Positions 6,233-13,407 of a DNA stretch of 13,407 bases are shown here, one piece after another (within the stretch, counting starts at the first letter, position 1; each line of letters starts with the position of its first letter). Source of the stretch: 13-1-40CM-70-15 sp964641215 (lineage in GTDB: Bacteria; Gemmatimonadota; Gemmatimonadetes; Gemmatimonadales; GWC2-71-9); NCBI GenBank assembly GCA_964641215.1, contig CAZXKD010000071.1:1-13407 (forward strand). The letters are read 5' to 3'. The notes under the pieces were generated by a model. It saw only the letters and a list, made by a program, of their open reading frames with translations, did no database searches and was not told the DNA's origin. The translations under genes and the position numbers were made by a program.

Positions 6233-8902
6233 ATGCCCGACGCCCCGACCCGCCTCACCAAAGCCCTCGCCAGCCGCTACCGCCTCGAGCGCGAGCTGGG
6301 CTCCGGCGGCATGGCGACCGTGTATCTCGCCGAAGACGTCAAGCATCACCGCCGCGTGGCCGTGAAGGTGCTGCGCCCCGAGCTCGCCGCGACCCTGGGG
6401 GCGGAGCGGTTCAGCAAAGAGATCGCCACCGCGGCCGGCTTCCAGCACCCCCACATCCTGCCGCTCCTCGACTCGGGGCACGTGGGAGGCTTCCTCTATT
6501 ACGTCATGCCGTACGTGGAAGGGGAGTCGCTGCGCGAGCGGCTCGCCCGCCAGGGCGAGCTGCCGATCCACGACGCCGTCAAGCTGCTGATCGAAGTCAC
6601 CGACGCACTCGCCTACGCCCACGCCCGCGGCGTCGTCCATCGGGATGTCAAGCCGGACAACGTCCTGCTGTCGGGGCGCCACGCCCTCGTGACCGACTTC
6701 GGCGTCGCCAAGGCGGTGAGTGAGGCGGCCGGCGACCAGAGTGTGACGACGACCGGCATGGCGATCGGGACGCCGGCCTACATGGCGCCCGAGCAGGCGG
6801 CGGCCGATCCGCACATCGATCAGCGCGCCGACATCTACGCGGTCGGAGCCCTGGGCTACGAGCTCATCGCCGGCGGGCCGCCGTTCACGGGGAAGAGTGC
6901 GGCCGAAATCCTCGCCGCCCAGGTGACCCAGGCGCCCGAAGCGCTCGACAAGAGGCGGCCGGCATGTCCCGGCGCGCTGGCCCAGGTGATCATGAAATGC
7001 CTGGAGAAGCGCCCGGCCGATCGCTGGCAAAACGCCGAGGAGCTGTTGGCCGAGCTCGAGCCCCTCGCCACGCCGAGCGGCGGCACGGCGCCGACGGCGG
7101 CACGGCCGATGGTCGCCGGCCGGGCCGGCCGACCCCTGGCGCGCTGGCTGTTCCTCGCGGGGGGGACCGTCGCGCTGGTCGGTGCGGTCTTGCTCTTCAC
7201 CCGGCGATCGCCGGCGGCCCTGCAGCTGGGCCGTCGCGACCAGGTGACGCTCGATCCGGGTCTGGAGATCGATCCGGCACTCAGCCCCGACGGCAAGCTG
7301 ATCGCGTACGCGGCGGGCCCGGTCGCTGCCATGAGGCTGTACGTCCGGCAGCTGGGCGGCGGCAATCCCATTGCACTGGTCCGCGGTGTACTCGGCTGGC
7401 AGCGCTGGCCTTCCTGGTCGCCGGACGGGCGGCGGATCCTCTATTACTCGCAGCGGGGCATTGAGGTCGTCCCGGCGCTCGGCGGCACACCCCGGCTCCT
7501 CGTCCCCAGTGCCAAGGTCACGGCCCCCGGGTCGCTGGCGCCTGATGGCAGCCACTTCGTGTTCGCGTCGGGTGACTCTGTGTATGTAGGCGATGTGAAT
7601 GACGGCACGACGCGCCTGGTCACGATCTCCCCGGATCCGTATTCCTTCACCTGGTCGCCCGATGGAGAGCGGATTGCGTTCGTGTCGGGCAACTCTCGGT
7701 ACCTCGCGCCGCTGACGTTCGGCAATTTCGCGCCCAGTAGCGTCTGGACCGTCGCGGCGGCCGGCGGCACCGCGCTGCGCGCGACGGACCAGCAGTGGTT
7801 CAATGCCAGCCCGGTGTGGACGCGGGACGGACGGTCGTTGCTCTATCTCTCGAGCCGCTCGGGGGGCAGCGATGTCTTCCAGCAGCCGCTCGGTCGCTCC
7901 GGCCGTCCGTCGGGCTCCCCAGTGCAGCTCACGACGGGGCTTAGCGCTCTCACCATCGCCCTTTCGGCAGACGGAACGCGGCTCGCCTATTCCCAGTTCA
8001 CCGAGACGTCGAACGTCTGGTCGATCGACCTCCCCGCGGGCGCGGCCGTGTCGATCGCGCGGGCTCGGCCGGTCACCACGGGGAACCAGACCATCGAGAA
8101 CTTTCAGGTCTCGCGGGACGGGCAGTGGCTCGCCTTCGACTCGAACCGCGGCGGCGTGCAGCAGATCTACCGGATGCGCCTGCCCGGAGGAGATCTTCAG
8201 CAGGTCACCAACGACTCCGGGCCGGTGTTCTTTCCATCGTGGTCCCCCGACGGTCGGGAGATCGCGATGCACGGCTTTCGCGGCGGTCGTCGCCAGCTGT
8301 TCACGGTCTCGGCCGACGGCGGCCCCTTGCTTCAGGTGACGACCGGGGCCGATCATCGTCTCGCGGACTGGAGCGCGAACGGGCGGGACCTGGGCATGGC
8401 GACCGACTTCGGCGCCGCCGCCAGTCGCTATGAAGTCGCTTCGCGCGGCGCCGACGGCCGCTGGTCCGCCCCACGAGCTGCGCCTGTGGTGCTTGGGGCG
8501 GACACGGTGCACGGCACGGATCTTGGCTTCCCGGCGTGGTCGCCTGACGGTCGCTCGCTGGCGTGTCCATGCCGCGGTGGAGTGGTTCTCGCTCCAGCGG
8601 GAGGGGGCCTGGGGCGTCTGATCGTGGTCGCCGCGGCACCGCCTGCGACCGCCCCCTTGGCGTGGTCGGAGGACAGTCGGTGGCTGTACTATGTGGCGCT
8701 CGACTCGAGCGGCGTCGTCGGCAGCGTCAATGGCGTGCCGGTCGCCGGCGGGTCCCCCCCCACCCCCCGCGTGTTCGTGCGATTCGACGACCCCACACGG
8801 TCCTGGCACCGGTATGGATTCCAGGTCCGCGGCGGCCGGTTCTACTTCACACTCGGGGACCTCGAGAGCGACATCTGGGTGACGGACGTCACCGGCCGCT
8901 AG
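6233..8902 (+). CDS. Transmembrane Ser/Thr protein kinase with PD40/TolB-like beta-propeller
   Basis: This is an 889-residue PknB-type kinase. Visible catalytic elements are the glycine loop GSGGMATV (23-30), Lys45, helix-C Glu63, HRDVKPDN (136-143, catalytic Asp138), DFG (155-157), activation-loop Thr172-174 and GTPAYMAPEQ (179-188). One membrane helix (about 305-322) follows. The C-terminal part (about 340-889) has roughly eleven [WL]SPDG-type strands, for example near 350, 395, 475, 669 and 769, typical of a PD40/TolB propeller outside the membrane. The model is an outside sensor controlling a cytoplasmic kinase. Architecture and N-terminus resemble the large kinase families of Gemmatimonadota. 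No Shine-Dalgarno precedes the ATG; CATCTT at 6218-6223 sits so close that a nearly leaderless mRNA is possible. The stop lies in a CTAG shared with the opposite gene. Confidence 0.93.
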   Translation: MPDAPTRLTKALASRYRLERELGSGGMATVYLAEDVKHHRRVAVKVLRPELAATLGAERFSKEIATAAGFQHPHILPLLDSGHVGGFLYYVMPYVEGESLRERLARQGELPIHDAVKLLIEVTDALAYAHARGVVHRDVKPDNVLLSGRHALVTDFGVAKAVSEAAGDQSVTTTGMAIGTPAYMAPEQAAADPHIDQRADIYAVGALGYELIAGGPPFTGKSAAEILAAQVTQAPEALDKRRPACPGALAQVIMKCLEKRPADRWQNAEELLAELEPLATPSGGTAPTAARPMVAGRAGRPLARWLFLAGGTVALVGAVLLFTRRSPAALQLGRRDQVTLDPGLEIDPALSPDGKLIAYAAGPVAAMRLYVRQLGGGNPIALVRGVLGWQRWPSWSPDGRRILYYSQRGIEVVPALGGTPRLLVPSAKVTAPGSLAPDGSHFVFASGDSVYVGDVNDGTTRLVTISPDPYSFTWSPDGERIAFVSGNSRYLAPLTFGNFAPSSVWTVAAAGGTALRATDQQWFNASPVWTRDGRSLLYLSSRSGGSDVFQQPLGRSGRPSGSPVQLTTGLSALTIALSADGTRLAYSQFTETSNVWSIDLPAGAAVSIARARPVTTGNQTIENFQVSRDGQWLAFDSNRGGVQQIYRMRLPGGDLQQVTNDSGPVFFPSWSPDGREIAMHGFRGGRRQLFTVSADGGPLLQVTTGADHRLADWSANGRDLGMATDFGAAASRYEVASRGADGRWSAPRAAPVVLGADTVHGTDLGFPAWSPDGRSLACPCRGGVVLAPAGGGLGRLIVVAAAPPATAPLAWSEDSRWLYYVALDSSGVVGSVNGVPVAGGSPPTPRVFVRFDDPTRSWHRYGFQVRGGRFYFTLGDLESDIWVTDVTGR

Positions 8903-9642
8903 CCACGCCGCCGCCGTGACGGCTTCATCCGGTTCGCCCGTCCGCGATAGGTGCTGCGGTGCCCGCGCCGGTCCTCGAGTGCGAAGCGCGCCGCCTTGGC
9001 CTTCGAGCCGAAGATCTGGGTCCACTGGCCGTTCTGAAATACCGACATGTAGCCGCCGGGCAGGATCTGGAACGGCCGCGTGACCTTCTTCAGGTAGTCG
9101 AATTGCGTCGAGCCGGGCTTGCGGAAGACTTCGAACCACGAGGGATAGACGAAGTCGCTCAGCGGCACGCCCCCGAGCTGGAACTCCTCCTCCTCCACCG
9201 CGTCCGACGTCTCGTAGGCATACAATCGGTTCTGCGGTCCTGTCGAGCAGAGGTTGATGGCCGGGTCGACCATCATCTCGGCCAGCTCATGGCTGGCCGT
9301 CACGCCCACTTTCTGGCCGGCGCCCAGGGTCGTGCGCACGAACACCTTGGACAGCGGCAGGCCGTCGGGTGTGAGGTCGTGATAGCCGAGGGCGTTGGCC
9401 ACGTCGGCGGTGTCGAGGAACGCCAGGGCCCACGCCCCCTTCCGGAAGCCCGTCGTTTTCACCAGGCTGGCCGGCGTCCCCCACACTGGCACGAAGATCT
9501 GGTCCAGGAACTGCTGCAGCGTGGCGACCAACGTGTCGAAGTCCACGCCGAGTGGCACGGTAGCCTGGTTGAAGCAGGCGATGGTGGGTATCTGCCCGCG
9601 GTCGAAGGCCGCCGCGATGATGCCGGACCTTTTGGTGCGCAT
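8899..9642 (-). CDS. Conserved uncharacterised protein with HELAEMMVDP motif, possible metal-binding hydrolase
   Basis: This is a 247-residue protein with no signal peptide or membrane helix. The central motif SHELAEMMVDP (117-127) resembles the HExxH zinc-peptidase helix but has Glu122 where the second His is expected, followed by Asp126. Later motifs are YAYETSDAVE (141-150), SDFVYPSWF (162-170) and LPGGYMSVF (194-202). From memory, the same set recurs in uncharacterised bacterial proteins as SHE-x2-E-M-x2-DP and AYE-x-x-D-x-VE; no biochemical role is known to me. The last 25 residues are strongly basic (RRGHRSTYRGRANRMK...), perhaps for nucleic acid or surface binding. ATG 9640-9642 follows GGGGAGG at 7 nt. 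Its promoter must lie in the 87-bp gap shared with the DUF5916 gene. Confidence 0.75.
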   Translation of the reverse strand: MRTKRSGIIAAAFDRGQIPTIACFNQATVPLGVDFDTLVATLQQFLDQIFVPVWGTPASLVKTTGFRKGAWALAFLDTADVANALGYHDLTPDGLPLSKVFVRTTLGAGQKVGVTASHELAEMMVDPAINLCSTGPQNRLYAYETSDAVEEEEFQLGGVPLSDFVYPSWFEVFRKPGSTQFDYLKKVTRPFQILPGGYMSVFQNGQWTQIFGSKAKAARFALEDRRGHRSTYRGRANRMKPSRRRRG

Positions 9643-9729
9643 GGGTACGCCTCCCCTGGGATGCTGGCTGAATCAACCTTTGGACGGTTCCCGTTATCTA
9701 ACCTGGAGACCATCCCCCGGGGACCCGTC

Positions 9730-12282
9730 ATGCCGCTGGTTTTCCCGTTGCTCGCCGCCGTCGCTTTCACCTGGCAAGGTCCTGACGCTCGATCCTCTCA
9801 TCCGGTGCCACCGCCGACCGCGGATCGAGTGACCGCGGTACGGGCCATGCGGCCCCCGGTGATCGACGGCAAGGACGACGACGAGGTGTGGCAGCACGCT
9901 GCGGCGGTCGCCGGGTTCCGGGAGTGGCAGCCGGTGGAGGACGGCGAGCCGCGCTTCCGCACGGTCGCTCGCATCGCTTATGACGCCAACAATCTCTACG
10001 CGTTTGTGCGGGCGTACGATCCGCACCCCGACAGCATCATGAGGCCGCTGGCCCGGCGGGACAATTTCGGGCCGTCCGACCGTATTTGGATCCTGATTGA
10101 TTCGTACCATGACCGCCGCACCGGGTACGAATTCGGGGTCACGCCCGCAGGCGTCAAGCTGGACATCGCCATCTCCAACGACGGGAACGAAGACATGGCG
10201 TGGGATGGCGTGTGGGAGGTCGCCACCCTCGTGGACTCGCTGGGGTGGACGGCGGAATTCCGCATTCCGCTCTCGCAGGTGCGCTATCCCCGGGCCGCGA
10301 CCCACACGTTCGGGATATTGATTCTCCGCGACCTCTATCGATACACCGAGCGTCTCAGCTGGCCGGTGTTTCGCCAATCCCGCTCCGGCTTCGTCTCCCA
10401 ATTCGGCGAGCTGACCGGGCTCGACGGCCTCGCGTCGCCGCGGCGGCTCGAGCTGGCGCCGTACACCGTGACGAAGAACGTGTCCGTTCCGACGGCCACC
10501 GGTTTCGGCCGCACCCAGGACGTCACCGTGGGCGCCAACATCAAGTACGGCATCACATCGAACCTCACGCTCGACGGCACGGTGAACCCAGACTTCGGCC
10601 AGGTCGAGGCCGATCCGGCGGTGCTCAATCTGACGGCGTTCGAGACGTTCTTCCAGGAGCGGCGGCCGTTCTTCGTCGAGGGGGCGGGCATCTTCCGCTT
10701 CGACGTGGACTGCAGCGCGGTCAACTGCAACGGGGAAGGGCTGTTCTACTCGCGGCGCATCGGGCGCGCCCCCCAGCTCGGCGGCTTGTATGGCACGGCG
10801 AGTTCGGCGACCGCCACCACGATCCTCGGCGCCACGAAGCTCACCGGCCGGTTGCCGGGCGGCCTCTCGGTCGGCGTCCTCGAGGCGCTCACTCAGCGGG
10901 CCGTGGGGCGGGCCGACACCACCATCGAGCCGCGCACCAACTATAGCGTCGTCCGGCTCCAGCAAGACCTCCGGGGCGGGCAGAGCGGCGTGGGCCTGCT
11001 CTTCACCGGCGTCGATCGGGCACTCGATGCCGCGAGCGCTCCCTTGCTGCGGCGGGAAGCGTATGTGGGCGCGCTGGACGCGCGGCACCGCTTCGCCCAC
11101 GGCCGGTACGAGCTGACCGCCTCCCTCGGCATGAGCCGCGTGGCCGGCACGGCGCAGGCGATCGCCGGGACGCAACGGGACGCCGTGCACGACTACCAGC
11201 GTCCCGATGGCGGCTTGCGCTTTGACTCCACTCGCACCTCCCTCACCGGGGACGCCGAGGAGATTCACTTCGGCAAGGTCGCCGGGAAGCTCACCAACTT
11301 CGAAACGAGCTACCTGCGCCGCTCCCCGGGATTCGAGATCAACGACCTCGGCTTCCTGCTCCGGGCCGACCAGCAGAGCTGGAACAACTGGCTCGGTCTG
11401 CGCTTCAACCACCCGACCCGGTTCTATCAGAGCGCGCGCTGGAACTTCAACTGGTGGCAGTACTGGTCGGCGGGCGGGTTGCCGCAGGAGCGGGCGTTCA
11501 ACACCAACACCCATACTCAGCTGAACAACCGGTGGTGGGTGCACGCCGGTGGCACGGTCGGCCAGCTCGGGCCTACCTACTGCGATCGCTGCGCGCGAGG
11601 CGGGCCGGCGCTGCGGCAGGATCCGTATATCGCGCCGTGGGGCGGGATCGGCGGCGACGATCGCAACCGCTTCATTCCGTACTTCTGGGTCAATTATTGG
11701 CGTGGTGAGGGAGGCCGGGGCGAATCCCTGAACCTCAGCCCCGAGCTCGATTTCAAGGTCGCCGTCAACATGACGGGCATCATCGCGGCGAACTACACCC
11801 GCAACCGGGACGACCACCAGTGGTTCGGCAATTTCACCGATTCCACGGGGACGGCGCACTCCACCTTCGCTCACCTCGAGCAACGGACGCTGTCCCTCAC
11901 CGGGCGGCTCGACTACACGCTGAGCACCACGCTGACGCTGCAGATCTACGCCCAGCCGTTCGTGAGCAAAGGGACGTATACCAACATCCGCGAGCTGGCG
12001 ACGCCGCGGGCGGCGGCGTATGACTCCCGCTTCCGGCCCTATGGCGACACTGCCGTCGCCAACAACCCCGGGGGATTCAACTTCAAGCAGTTCCGCTCGA
12101 ACGTCGTCCTGCGGTGGGAGTACCGTCCCGGCTCGATACTCTACGTCGTCTGGACCCAGGGACGGCAGGGCTTCCGATCGGCGATGGGGGACCAGTCGTT
12201 CAGCGGGGACTTCCGCGATCTGTTCGACCGGCACCCCGACAACACCTTCCTTGTCAAGGCGTCGTACTGGCTGAACTGGTGA
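9730..12282 (+). CDS. DUF5916 outer-membrane-type protein with N-terminal CBM9-like domain
   Basis: This is an 850-residue protein. The start ATG at 9730 gives a signal-like N-terminus (MPLVFPLLAAVAF); the frame is open far upstream but lacks coding character there. Residues 36-220 fit a carbohydrate-binding family 9-like beta-sandwich: PPVIDGKDDDEVW, VARIAYDANNLYAFVRAYD, DRIWILIDSYHDRRTGYEF and WTAEFRIPLSQVRY. From about 240 the DUF5916 region follows with its hallmark NPDFGQVEADPAVLNL and FFQERRPFFVEG (286-318), then alternating aromatic beta-strands up to the C-terminal aromatic ending SYWLNW, as in outer-membrane barrels. The expected place is the outer membrane and the ligand may be a glycan, but no substrate is established. 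The Shine-Dalgarno is weak (GGGGA). The end overlaps the histidine-kinase gene by 29 bp, tail to tail. Confidence 0.9.
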   Translation: MPLVFPLLAAVAFTWQGPDARSSHPVPPPTADRVTAVRAMRPPVIDGKDDDEVWQHAAAVAGFREWQPVEDGEPRFRTVARIAYDANNLYAFVRAYDPHPDSIMRPLARRDNFGPSDRIWILIDSYHDRRTGYEFGVTPAGVKLDIAISNDGNEDMAWDGVWEVATLVDSLGWTAEFRIPLSQVRYPRAATHTFGILILRDLYRYTERLSWPVFRQSRSGFVSQFGELTGLDGLASPRRLELAPYTVTKNVSVPTATGFGRTQDVTVGANIKYGITSNLTLDGTVNPDFGQVEADPAVLNLTAFETFFQERRPFFVEGAGIFRFDVDCSAVNCNGEGLFYSRRIGRAPQLGGLYGTASSATATTILGATKLTGRLPGGLSVGVLEALTQRAVGRADTTIEPRTNYSVVRLQQDLRGGQSGVGLLFTGVDRALDAASAPLLRREAYVGALDARHRFAHGRYELTASLGMSRVAGTAQAIAGTQRDAVHDYQRPDGGLRFDSTRTSLTGDAEEIHFGKVAGKLTNFETSYLRRSPGFEINDLGFLLRADQQSWNNWLGLRFNHPTRFYQSARWNFNWWQYWSAGGLPQERAFNTNTHTQLNNRWWVHAGGTVGQLGPTYCDRCARGGPALRQDPYIAPWGGIGGDDRNRFIPYFWVNYWRGEGGRGESLNLSPELDFKVAVNMTGIIAANYTRNRDDHQWFGNFTDSTGTAHSTFAHLEQRTLSLTGRLDYTLSTTLTLQIYAQPFVSKGTYTNIRELATPRAAAYDSRFRPYGDTAVANNPGGFNFKQFRSNVVLRWEYRPGSILYVVWTQGRQGFRSAMGDQSFSGDFRDLFDRHPDNTFLVKASYWLNW

Positions 12283-13407
12283 CCGTGCGAATGGCGCTCA
12301 TCAGCTCCTGCAGGTCGTAGGGCTTGAGCACCGTCGGCTGGCCGCACGCCTCGAGAAACCGCCGGGACTCGGCGCGGGCGCTGTCCCCCGTCACGAACAC
12401 GAACCGGCGGGCGAGGTGTGGCCGCTCCTCGATCACCTGCTCGTAGAGCGCCTGGCCGCCCAGCCGGGGCATTTGCAGATCGGTCACCACCGCGTCGAAG
12501 GACGCGCCGGTCGGGGTCAGGTGCGCGGCCGCTGCCAGCCCGTCCTCCACCACCACGACGTCGTGGCCCAGGCGCTGCAGCAGCCGTCGCATCGCCTCGC
12601 GGTTCGCCGCGTCGTCGTCCACGACCAGGATCCGCAGGGGCGGGGTGGCGGGCGTCGGGGCAGCCGTGGGGAGCTGGCTGAGCGTGCTCTTGGGCAGGGT
12701 AACGACGACTTCCGCGCCGTTGCCACCGCCGCGCGGCCGCAGGCGAATGTTGCCGCCGGTCGACTGGGCGAGCGCGCGGGCCAGCGCGAATTCGATCTCC
12801 CCGCCGCCGCCGCTGTGCGTGAACCGGAACGGCGACACGAGCCGCTGCTCGGCTTCGACCGAGAGCGGCGCACCGCTGTCCCACAGCGCGATGGCGACCG
12901 AGGGTCCCGCTTCGGAGATGGCGACCCGCAGCTCGCGCGGCGCGGGCGCTTCGCGCAGCCGCCGTAGCGCGAAATCCACCAGCCGGGTGAGGATGTCGGT
13001 GAGCTGGACGCGCGGGCAGGCGACCATCGTCACGCCGCCGGGGGTGCCGCGCACGGCCTTGACTCCGAGCTCCTTGAGCGTCGTTTCCCGCTCCGCCAGC
13101 ACGGCGCCGAGCACCGCTGCGGGATCACTGGGCTCGGCCGCGCCGATCGGATGCTCGGCCAGCTCGAGGAAATGCTGGGAGATCTCCGCAGCCCGCCGCA
13201 CCTCGCCCTGCAGCATCCCCAGCGCTCGTTGCCGCTCCGCGTCGCCGCTGCCGCCGGCCTCCCGCAACAGCTCGACGAGTCCTTCGATGGCGGCCAGCCG
13301 GTTGTTCAGCGCGTTCAGGACGTTCGCCGCTCCCTCGTTCAGCACCACGCGGCGGACCTCGCCGCTCCCAGGCCGCGGCGTGGGCCGCGGCGCCGGCGGC
13401 GTCGGCG
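12254..13407 (-). CDS. Hybrid histidine kinase-like protein with degenerate kinase core and intact receiver (5' end outside window)
   Basis: The frame is open to the window edge. The visible upstream part encodes a Pro-rich linker, so the true N-terminus lies beyond 13407 and the GTG at 13346-13348 is only the first possible internal start. Counting from that GTG, residues 4-65 look like a HisKA dimerisation hairpin, but the usual H-x-L/F-N-N reads N-A-L-N-N, putting Asn12 in place of the phosphoacceptor His. In the ATPase-like part (about 110-220) the N-box reads DILTRLVDFAL without the Mg-binding Asn, and the G1 box reads DSGAPL. The receiver domain (238-356) is complete: Asp244-246, phosphoacceptor Asp290 in VVTDLQMP, Thr320 and Lys342. 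It is probably a cytoplasmic pseudo-kinase, phosphorylated by another kinase or acting as a scaffold. Confidence 0.85.
   Translation of the reverse strand, partial: PTPPAPRPTPRPGSGEVRRVVLNEGAANVLNALNNRLAAIEGLVELLREAGGSGDAERQRALGMLQGEVRRAAEISQHFLELAEHPIGAAEPSDPAAVLGAVLAERETTLKELGVKAVRGTPGGVTMVACPRVQLTDILTRLVDFALRRLREAPAPRELRVAISEAGPSVAIALWDSGAPLSVEAEQRLVSPFRFTHSGGGGEIEFALARALAQSTGGNIRLRPRGGGNGAEVVVTLPKSTLSQLPTAAPTPATPPLRILVVDDDAANREAMRRLLQRLGHDVVVVEDGLAAAAHLTPTGASFDAVVTDLQMPRLGGQALYEQVIEERPHLARRFVFVTGDSARAESRRFLEACGQPTVLKPYDLQELMSAIRTVTSSASTTP

Noticed and set aside
6059..9139. 1026-codon open minus-strand frame opposite the kinase gene (also long antisense frames at 279-2507 and 9694-12234)
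   Set aside because: They mirror well-identified genes with clear domain motifs; long antisense frames are expected in GC-rich coding DNA and their translations are low-complexity Arg/Gly/Pro-rich text without family signatures.
8959..9729. Extension of the DUF5916 frame upstream to 8959
   Set aside because: It is the shadow of the HELAE-motif gene on the other strand, and the signal-like N-terminus begins at 9730.
9730..12282. TonB-dependent receptor
   Set aside because: No TonB box or plug-domain motif is seen; the CBM9-like domain and the NPDFGQVEADP block identify DUF5916 instead.

Overview
The window is about two-thirds G+C and reads as a chromosomal segment of an environmental bacterium, most likely a Gemmatimonadota or a near relative. 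This is an inference from gene content: a PknB-like kinase fused through one membrane helix to a PD40/TolB-type propeller, a CBM9-like/DUF5916 outer-membrane-type protein, a stand-alone 29-residue-repeat protein, and tRNA genes without an encoded CCA. I see no transposase, integrase, phage gene or CRISPR array.

Layout, left to right. A tRNA cluster (the 3' part of tRNA-Glu(CTC), then tRNA-Glu(TTC) and tRNA-Lys(CTT)) carries a three-unit 13-nt tandem repeat in one spacer. It is followed by an exported penicillin-amidase-family acylase (306-2444, +). A DUF4386 membrane protein (2404-3126, -) converges on the acylase and overlaps its end. Its best start codon is ACG behind a strong Shine-Dalgarno sequence. 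A roughly 400-base stretch follows, with a 12-bp palindrome, a second dyad, a long imperfect hairpin and a coding-like short minus-strand frame. Next is a type IV pilin-like gene (3536-3904, +) closed by a strong intrinsic terminator.

From 6026 back to 3992 runs a minus-strand operon: DUF2277 protein, then a VanX-like D-Ala-D-Ala dipeptidase (ATGA overlap), then a secreted protein with seven exact 29-residue repeats. Diverging from it is the 889-residue kinase-propeller (6233-8902, +), which shares a CTAG stop palindrome with an uncharacterised HELAE-motif protein (8899-9642, -). The DUF5916 protein (9730-12282, +) diverges from that one and overlaps by 29 bp the end of a hybrid histidine kinase-like gene (12254-13407, -) that continues past the window end. 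In the kinase-like protein the phosphoacceptor His and the ATP-binding motifs look degraded while the receiver domain is intact.

Functionally the segment is dominated by envelope and exported proteins (acylase, pilin, dipeptidase, repeat protein, outer-membrane barrel) and by two signalling proteins. The only convincing operon is DUF2277/dipeptidase/repeat protein. Three of the four convergent gene pairs overlap at their 3' ends and have no room for a terminator. The items most worth a second look are the 29-residue repeat protein, the pseudo-kinase with an intact receiver, the ACG start, the HELAE family and the tRNA-spacer repeat.
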